Shown here piece after piece: positions 57,501 to 64,000 of a stretch of DNA of 64,000 nt (position 1 is the stretch's first letter; every line of letters starts with the position of its first letter). A model generated the notes under the pieces. It was not told the DNA's origin and ran no database searches. It worked only from the letters and a program-made list of their open reading frames with translations. The translations under genes were made by a program, and so were the position numbers. Origin of the DNA: Spirometra erinaceieuropaei (lineage: Eukaryota > Platyhelminthes > Cestoda > Diphyllobothriidea > Diphyllobothriidae). Location: positions 2,858,479 through 2,922,478 of the forward strand of contig CACRXP010000007.1 in the NCBI GenBank assembly GCA_902702965.1, in the 5' to 3' direction.

Positions 57501-58379
57501 GACTTTGATTCTTCTAAGTTTCTCCTAGGTTGCCGCCAGAGTGGTTGCGGCGTCGACCACTCTGGCCTTACCATTCTTGTTCTGTTTTCGGATCCCACGG
57601 AGGCCTGTTAGGATTTTTCAAAACTGGGTATTCAGTTAAACTGTCTGCATTTTCTAAACCATGTATTACTACAGGGGTTAGTTTAAAGTCGCCTGAAAAT
57701 TTTTTGGCACTTTACTAAATCCGCTTACGATGCTCGAAAAAAAACGTGGAAAAACCCTGATGTTCCTTCGTATACGCATTTGCATTTTAATGTGCTATAA
57801 CAATTAAAGGGAACAACTAATTGTGAATCCGACAGTAGGTTCTCTTTTCAGGGCTTATCCTTAACCGGTCGGCAAAAAAGTTGTAGAAACTATTGCATAA
57901 CATTTTGTCGAAGCAAAATGAAAACAATTTCCTCCAGAGCAAAAAACGTTTCCTTCATTTGTTTTTGGGACCAGTACTTCAGTTTGTCAGCAGACGTGCG
58001 AGTGACGCATAAAAACAACCAACTAGCCTAAACTCTGCTCTCCCGTCCATTAACCGCCAATTTCGCATGAAATTTTGTCAGACCTGTTCTTTCTAACAAC
58101 CGCTGTTTTCGCCGTAGAACCTTTTTGCTTCAGGGTCGGTAGACTGTTTTGCAGTGGAGTGGGGTCGTGCTCGGCTCTGCGAAACGCTAAAACTGGTAGG
58201 CTGTTGCTTTCCTTTCAAAAACATTTTTTTCAAATCCAAAATTAGTTTTGCACTAAGAAGTGGCGGTAGTTCTAGCAACGCTGTTGTTGAATAAGCGCTG
58301 TGAACGAGTCGAGCGAGTTTTGAATAGTTGGAGGACTTGGATAAAGCAGTAGTGGACTGGTGTAACGCCCCTTGGCGCG

Positions 58380-58620
58380 AACTGAATTGTTTGAATGTGT
58401 GAACACTTTTTGGCGCGAGGACCTAGGGTGGAGATGGCGTAGCCGCGTGTCGGCAAAGCTGGCCGGTGTCCCTTCCTCGCTCTTCCGCCGATCCCTCCTC
58501 CCTCACCGTACCGTGACGTAACGCTCGTATCGCTCTCCTCGCTACATCGGCACTTCCCCGACCCCTGCCTGCAGTTGCCCACAGCGCTGCGCTCCCCACC
58601 GGTTTACTAGCTGGCATGTT
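58380..58620. promoter_or_regulatory. CpG-rich segment, possible promoter
   Basis: GC- and CpG-rich relative to its surroundings (GGCGCGAGG, GCCGCGTGTCGG, CCGTACCGTGACGTAACGCT), with one CRE-like TGACGTAA. It lies 120-360 bases upstream of a candidate first coding exon. No TATA box or initiator could be assigned. Confidence 0.25.
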
Positions 58621-58742
58621 GGTATCGCCTCTCCGCCCAGATAGGTTATTCTACAGATGTAATCCACCCTTCCTGTACCATTTACGATTATTATACGCAT
58701 TTCCGTGCGATCTCGTTACATTACACTATATCCCTATCCGAC

Positions 58743-58897
58743 ATGCCTTCTTCTCCTGTGTATGGATGCGTATCAAGAGTTGCTAACGTTTCTGTTCCGA
58801 TCTACTCCCGCCAGAATCTCCTTCTCGGCGTTTCCTTACTCTGGTGTGTGCTATCCTTGACGTCCTCGGCCGCTACACTGTACTGTCCGGTGATCAC
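58743..58897 (+). CDS. Candidate first exon encoding a signal-peptide-like N-terminus
   Basis: The ATG at 58743 opens MPSSPVYGCVSRVANVSVPI, then YSRQNLLLGVSLLWCVLSLT and SSAATLYCPVI, and reaches a strong donor (CAC then GTGAGT from 58898). Reading through the donor would hit TGA at once, as expected for a real exon end. The hydrophobic LLLGVSLLWCVLSL run followed by SSAA resembles a signal peptide with a cleavage site, or a signal anchor. The protein and downstream exons are not recognised. The exon is only 51 codons, so chance is possible. Confidence 0.3.
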
Positions 58898-59044
58898 GTG
58901 AGTCGCGAACAGACGACTGTCTATCCGTAGCGAGGACTGCTGATTGGATAACGGTAGATTTGGGTCGGCGAAGGCTGCGGGGATGAGGAATGCAGCCTTG
59001 CTAATAGAAGCGAAGGGGCGAGTTCCAGGAAGTAGTTGTGAAAA

Positions 59045-59870
59045 AGGGGACACGATCGCTGGAACAAGAGCTTTATTAGTCTGACGTTTCGGATTCTCCC
59101 TCGGATCCATCATCAGAGACAGAGTCAGATAAGGGTGGTACATTGCCCAGATGTTGCAGTACTTATAGGATGTAGTTGCTAGGCCGCTATATGCCTATGG
59201 CAGTTGGCAGCTCCCGAGTGCATTACGGCTCCATTGACCAGGTGTTAAAGCATGCAGTTACTATGCCCTTGTATGCCGGTCAAGATTATCGATTCCCACG
59301 ATCATCGCACGCAGTCGAGTTGTTGACGGCCGGATTTCGTCATCCGTGTGGGCTATCGGGCAATTTGGCTTGCCAGTATTGACACCAGGAACAGTGGTTT
59401 TCCGCGCGCTGTCCTCGTAGTTAATTACTTTACCTAGACAAAGTCCCAGCGCCGAATATGAACCGGGGAGGTCATTGCGCTTGTTGATTAGTTGAGGACC
59501 GGAAACCATGCCTCGAGAATTTCGCGGCCCACGCGGTTGTCACCTCTAGCAAGAATTTCTGCTTTGTCGAACTTGAGTGTGTGGTTGAGTTCCGTAGAGT
59601 GGACCGCGACTTGGGAGCCAGCGTCTTTCCTCCACACTGCTGCTACGTGGTCGGCCATACGCGTCCGCAGTAGTCTTCCGGCTTCTCCGACATAGTTGCT
59701 TTGCCCACAGCTGCACCAAACACGTGGTAATGGGTCTTTCGGCCTCATGATCTGGCACCTGGGCAATTTACCATCCTAATCTGAGTCTGTCTCTGATGAT
59801 GGATTCGAGTGAGAATCCGAAACGTCAGGCTAATAAAGCTCTTGTTCCAGCGAGCATGTCCCATCTTCGC
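59045..59870 (-). pseudogene. PLE GIY-YIG fragment flanked by inverted 3' ends
   Basis: Minus frame 59766-59488: MPRCQIMRPKDPLPRVW, CGQSNYVGEAGRLLRTRMAD, HTLKFDKAEILARGDNR and LEAWFPVLN. A frameshift leads to NKRNDLPGSYSALGLCLGKV, then TDDEIRPSTTRLRA (59509-59261). The 3' end lies at about 59130-59050 (minus). An oppositely oriented copy of this end is at about 59790-59870 (AATCCGAAACGTCAGGCTAA on plus). 5'-truncated and frameshifted. Confidence 0.75.
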
Positions 59871-60209
59871 GCATGCAGCCTTATTCATTAGGATATTCCC
59901 GTTGGGGCCGAAAAATCTGAATGCGTCTACATTGAAGCTTTCAGTGAAACCTGTTAAATCTTCTGTGCCATCGCAATCTCACAACGCCAATTTTTGGTAT
60001 GAGAGTTTTAATAATACAGTCAAATGAATGACGCAAAAAGTTGTGTGTCAGGCCTTCAGGGTCATTTTGGCCAAGAACTGGTCCAAAACACTCGCAGTTC
60101 ATCCTATGTCTTTATTAAGCAACTGCGTCAATGACTGCCGACAGATGTCCCGTTGCAAGCGATGCCCGTTTGCCCCCTTGGGAATCTGACCAGAATATAA
60201 TGTCCCCTT

Positions 60210-60425
60210 ACATCTTGATTGTTCGGGGTGAAGTTCCAAGTAGTATGTGATTCACAGTTCAATGTTCACCTTTTCCTTCCAAAGGACAAGCTGCAATGGT
60301 ACACAATACAATCTTCGAGTCCGCAAGTCGGTGCAGGCCAGTATATTTTAACTGCTAGGATAGCGTCCATAAGCACTGCATTAAACACCTACAATGATCT
60401 GCCCGACGAGGGGGAAGGTAAATCA
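60210..60425 (+). CDS. Possible exon of unknown gene
   Basis: Open frame FGVKFQVVCDSQFNVHLFLP, KDKLQWYTIQSSSPQVGAGQ, ARIASISTALNTYNDLP followed by a possible donor (AAGGTAAATC at about 60417). No domain recognised. The frame runs on into a family C copy, which is not coding. Confidence 0.2.
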
Positions 60426-60454
60426 GCAAACAAGAAATGCAAAGATAACCGAAG

Positions 60455-60720
60455 TAACTGGGTTTTGAAATGCTGCATGCAGGATGACGAGTCACTCATG
60501 AATTTCGGTTCAGTGAAGTGGCTACTACCCTTCTACTAGATCACGTTTATGAACCATCTGCTTCATAAACGAGCGCATGTTTGTGTTCCTGGTCCCAACT
60601 GGCGGTCAGGTTACGACTGGTTGAATGAAGGCAGAATACTCTCGGAGCAGTGCTGTATCAGTCTACCCGCATTCTTCGTCGTCCCTCGCTCTTGATGCAT
60701 ATATATGTGCATATATATCC
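60455..60720 (+). repeat. Dispersed repeat family C copy
   Basis: ATGAATTTCGGTTCAGTGAA, GAGCGCATGTTTGTGTTCCT and TGAATGAAGGCAGAATACTC follow the order of the 34.9 kb units, ending in a TATATATG-rich tract. Confidence 0.65.
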
Positions 60721-60989
60721 AGATAATAATCACGGGACATGGAGTTAAGTGCCCATGGCACGAACTTTAGAGTGGGAAGTACAGCATAACACTTCTGTCA
60801 TGTTAAATGTATACCACTTATAACGTTTCTCGTTTGTCGAAAGCGCATTCCATAGTTATTCCACAGTAGTTGGTTGTTTTCAATACGAGACGTTCATTGA
60901 AATTTGAGATCGGGCCATAAAAATTCACGTCCTGCGCTAAACGCTTTCCGAAATTGAGAGCTGGAGTTCGTATACCGAACGCTGGGGAC

Positions 60990-61060
60990 CCCCTGAGGAG
61001 CCGAACTTCCCTCAGCTGTGTCATACAGCAGCAGAAACATCGGCGAAGCACGTGTCCGGG
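60990..61060 (+). ncRNA. Hammerhead ribozyme motif
   Basis: CTGAGGAGCCGAAC (position 7 of the core may be any base), a loop with the hairpin CTGTGTCATACAG, then ATCGGCGAAGCACGTGTCCG. Stem II is GCCGA with TCGGC. GAAA reads GAAG. Stem III is the self-complementary CACGTG, followed by the cleavage triplet GTC (61054-61056). Confidence 0.65.
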
Positions 61061-61299
61061 CTTTTAGTTAGTATCTATGTCGGGTGTACGACATGGTGCC
61101 TTTGTCATGTAGATTTCATACTACTTGTAGTACTACCGGTTTGTAGAATGGGCATTCTGTGGTTATTCCACAGTAGTTTGTCGTCCTCGATGTTGGTTTT
61201 CAATAAAATTTCTGATCTGACTCTGAAATGTCATGTCTCTGGACTTAAGTCCTATACTTAATGATTTTTGAAGTTATTACCTTGATATACATATGTATA

Positions 61300-61770
61300 A
61301 TAGTAGAGGGAAGCTCACCGATTGCGTTGCAGAAGTCACTCGCACCATACGGTCTTGGGGCTGTCTCTCAAGCCTTCCCAACAGCCGCACATCAGCGCGT
61401 ACGTAATATAGGTAAAATACCATTGTCGAAAAAGACAAGTAGGATTGAAATGACTATTTCTGACTTGTTAGCCGTCGTCCGCCAGACATACTGAACCCTG
61501 ACGCGTGGAACATCTGGCGCTCGATTCCGCGGCCTATTGGTTAGAAGTCCGGCTTCCCCAACCACTGATCTACGGGCTCGTTGTCCTGTCTATTTCGATC
61601 GGGTATATACAGTGCTAGAGGGGTGTTCACTGTCTATAATACTCGCTACTGTGTGGCCTCTGGCAGAGCTCAAGAGAGAGCTCTAAGATACTACGGGACA
61701 AGTGAGTCCCCCAACACGATCTGTGAGCGCTCCTCTACCATTATGCATTACCGATCGCAACCTACAGGAC
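61300..61770. mobile_element. SINE family 1 copies in inverted arrangement
   Basis: Minus-oriented unit at about 61300-61620 (AGATCAGTGGTTGGGGAAGC head region on minus). Plus-oriented 3' part at about 61640-61770 (CACGATCTGTGAGCGCTCCT). Confidence 0.6.
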
Positions 61771-62309
61771 CTCCCAGATCCGATAGAAGATTTTAGACGT
61801 TTCCTGCCTTTGGATGTAGCTTTTTGAAATGCACTGGTGGGTACCTTACTAGCAGCCAGAAAATCCAAAGCGTTAATTACGCCTGCATACCTAAGAAGTT
61901 GTTTGGGTTTCCGATTTCTACGATTACGACTGCGGTGACCGTTAATCTGCTCGAGAAATTCTCCTGTTTGCCCGCATGGGGCTTTATGATTTTTCGGCCT
62001 TGTCCCCTCTCTTAAGACAGTCAACGCCGTATTGAAGGCGCTCACCAATTGGCTCGACCCTTACTCACACAGGCAGGAGAGGCTGAATAGGGTCTGAATG
62101 ACCATAGAACGTATCATCTCACCTGATGTCGGGTGATGGATATCTCCGGCATCCCCCACCTCGAGGTACCGTCGACCTTTAAGTGTCGGTCTCACCGTCC
62201 TATTACGAGCTTTGGCAAGGATAACGTGACATGATCGGTCGTTCTGGCTCAGGTGCAAGGCGGCATGTCGCGAATGCCTTTTTGTTGTTTTTGTTTGAAT
62301 TCAATTACC

Positions 62310-62575
62310 GGCAAAGACAAGGGGGATTGTAATGGCCGTTTCCGGCTTGTCAGCCATCGACAGCCGGCCATACCTTCTGCCATTGTCTATGTCCGACCGA
62401 CAAAACAATGAGCCCGTGGCCCGGTGGGTAGAGGCGTGGACTTCTAAACCAACAGGTCGTGGGATCGGGCCCCAGGTGCTGCGCATCTCGGGATTGGGTA
62501 TGGCTGGCTGACTACGTCTAATAAGTCTGAAATAGGCATCCCAGTCCCATTTTGTCTTTGTGTCCTGGTCTGCCT
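62310..62575. mobile_element. SINE family 1 copy with a short inverted partner
   Basis: Plus copy from about 62390: TGAGCCCGTGGCCCGGTGGG, GGTCGTGGGATCGGGCCCC, then the body TGGGTATGGCTGGCTGACTA. A minus-oriented piece of the body lies at about 62310-62375. Confidence 0.65.
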
Positions 62576-64000
62576 CGTCTACTGACGTGGCGTTTGGGTT
62601 TGGCGACCGCTGTCAGTTCCACTGACTGCCGCATGACTCGCGGGTACAAAGTAATTTTCCTGCAGATTTACGAGTTTGGCACAAAATGACATTCACAGAT
62701 CTGGCTTGGTTGTCCAACGGGATACGGGCATTCGATTGCTCTACGGGGTATGGGGGTATGGCCAACTGGAGGCGACGGGAAAGATCTTCTCTAGAGCAGA
62801 TGGAGTTCCTTAGATTCCTTTGAGATCGTTGTCTACTAAATGACTTCTCGGATTCCGGTTAGACGCCTTGTTAGATAAGTCGCGTCACTCGAGGCCGTTG
62901 GTTCACGTCTTGTAGACCACAAGGCTCGGACAGTCCAGGAGGTCGGTTAGGGGGTGGCTCACCGGCCAATGGTCGCATAGGATGGTTTGGTTGGGGGACG
63001 GCTACCTTAGCTTATATACTAACGCAGTCTGTCTCCACGTCAGCTTAGGCCTCTGAGTCGATGCGGGATGAGCGGTGAGGCCTTATTTGGTTGCGAGCAA
63101 CATTCACCATTTCCTTTCGCCTCTCTGGTTTTTGAATTGTAGATGGCTGATGCGTCAGTTGGGTGACCGATCAAGTTGTTCGGTTTGTCTCTGCATGTTC
63201 TTCGATTGCTTTCTCGCTGTGTCTGTTGGACTGTTTAGTCGATAATTTGACTCGCTGTCACCGGGTTTGGTGTTCCCTCGCACACTCCGTCCAACAAATC
63301 TTCAATGTAAATTACTCTGACTCGGCGAATTCTTCGCGTCGAGGGTATAGTAGGGGGTGGGTATCTGACGTCGAGACCGTGAAAAAAAGAATCAATTCGG
63401 TTACGCTCAACGCCTCCTGAGGTTCTCTCTCTCGAGACATACTTCTTCACGTTCGACGAAGAAATCAATAAACAAATGGTTGTCACGCCATTGGCTTCAC
63501 CAATTTTGGGGCTCGCGGACTAGGCGGTCCTGCTACGCCCGGAGTTGTTCGTTTCCCGACATCACTGACCGAAATTCTGGCTCCGCCATGTCGAAGTCGA
63601 ACGCGGCCAAGTGCTGGTGCTCAAAGACCGTCTTAGTACCGCCTTCCCGGATATATAATTCACGATGTGGGAGAAAGAAAACTGCCAGCCGGCCTTCCTT
63701 GGTCTGCCGCAAAGGTTGTGGTGGCCTAAAAACCAAAGTACTCAGAAAAAAGAGAAGTGTGATGCAAATATTGACGCGCAACATCAGTCGCGAATGAGAT
63801 TGGGTGCGGACGCTATATTGGCGTGCTGCGAGGTACTGCGGTGAAACAGGAGCTACGTTTACCGAGTTGCGATACATTTGAGGAGTGGTCAGAGGCAAAG
63901 ACCGCTCGCGCGACTTTGTCAGCAGGTGTATGGGCAGACCGGACAAGACACCGAGATGTACCGGTCCCAACATTTGGCATCTCGCGCGGACGTTTCAAAA
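62576..64000. other. Unassigned terminal segment
   Basis: Open frames of 105 codons (plus, 63480-63797) and 146 codons (minus, 63973-63533, with the hydrophobic run CITLLFFLSTLVF) overlap. Neither shows a recognisable domain. I cannot tell whether either is coding. Confidence 0.3.

Overview
The window reads as nuclear DNA of a repeat-rich invertebrate. Coding exons are short and intron-separated, and most of the length is decayed retroelements, SINEs, foldback elements and microsatellites. Penelope-like elements with GIY-YIG endonuclease remnants, hammerhead-ribozyme retroposons and a single NFAT5-like gene suggest a flatworm, probably a large-genome (diphyllobothriid-type) tapeworm. The species assignment is inference; the sequence alone does not prove it.

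The one confidently recognised gene is a plus-strand NFAT5/TonEBP-like Rel-homology transcription factor. Three exons (2099-2361, 2581-2774, 3056-3369) encode the DNA-binding RHD-N. Two exons (6724-6932, 12870-12999) encode the IPT/RHD-C dimerisation domain. A second, diverged IPT domain, again split into two exons in the same phase (19167-19387, 19544-19696), lies 6.2 kb downstream and ends in a stop codon. Because the IPT exon pair both begins and ends in phase 1, the duplication is frame-neutral. The gene could make an RHD-IPT-IPT protein, or alternative isoforms with different dimerisation domains. The N-terminal exons lie outside the window or were not recognised, and no transactivation-domain exon was recognised.

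The introns and everything downstream of about 20 kb are mobile-element debris. I distinguish: (1) Penelope-like element (PLE) 3' fragments at 13.4-14.7, 15.4-15.9, 17.8, 29.8-30.6, 42.4-42.9, 44.1-44.8 and 59.0-59.9 kb, several flanked by an inverted copy of their own 3' end; (2) hammerhead-bearing retroposon copies at 16.1, 16.6, 18.8, 28.4, 47.9 and 61.0 kb; (3) palindromic foldback elements of about 1 kb at 8.2, 9.3, 25.4, 26.7, 27.8, 40.5, 46.7 and 48.8 kb; (4) two tRNA-derived SINE families; (5) a MITE family whose interior is degenerate CCCTAA-like telomeric repeat (21.0, 24.3, 31.7 kb); (6) dispersed unclassified families B, C and D; (7) a gypsy-like integrase-tail remnant at 4.4-4.9 kb.

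Other possible coding pieces are weak single exons at 28.8, 34.0, 46.2, 53.5, 58.7 and 60.2 kb. The best is at 58.7 kb: a short exon with a signal-peptide-like segment and a good splice donor, beside CpG-rich DNA. No rRNA, CRISPR array, bacterial operon or viral genome was seen. Repeat boundaries were judged by eye and are approximate.
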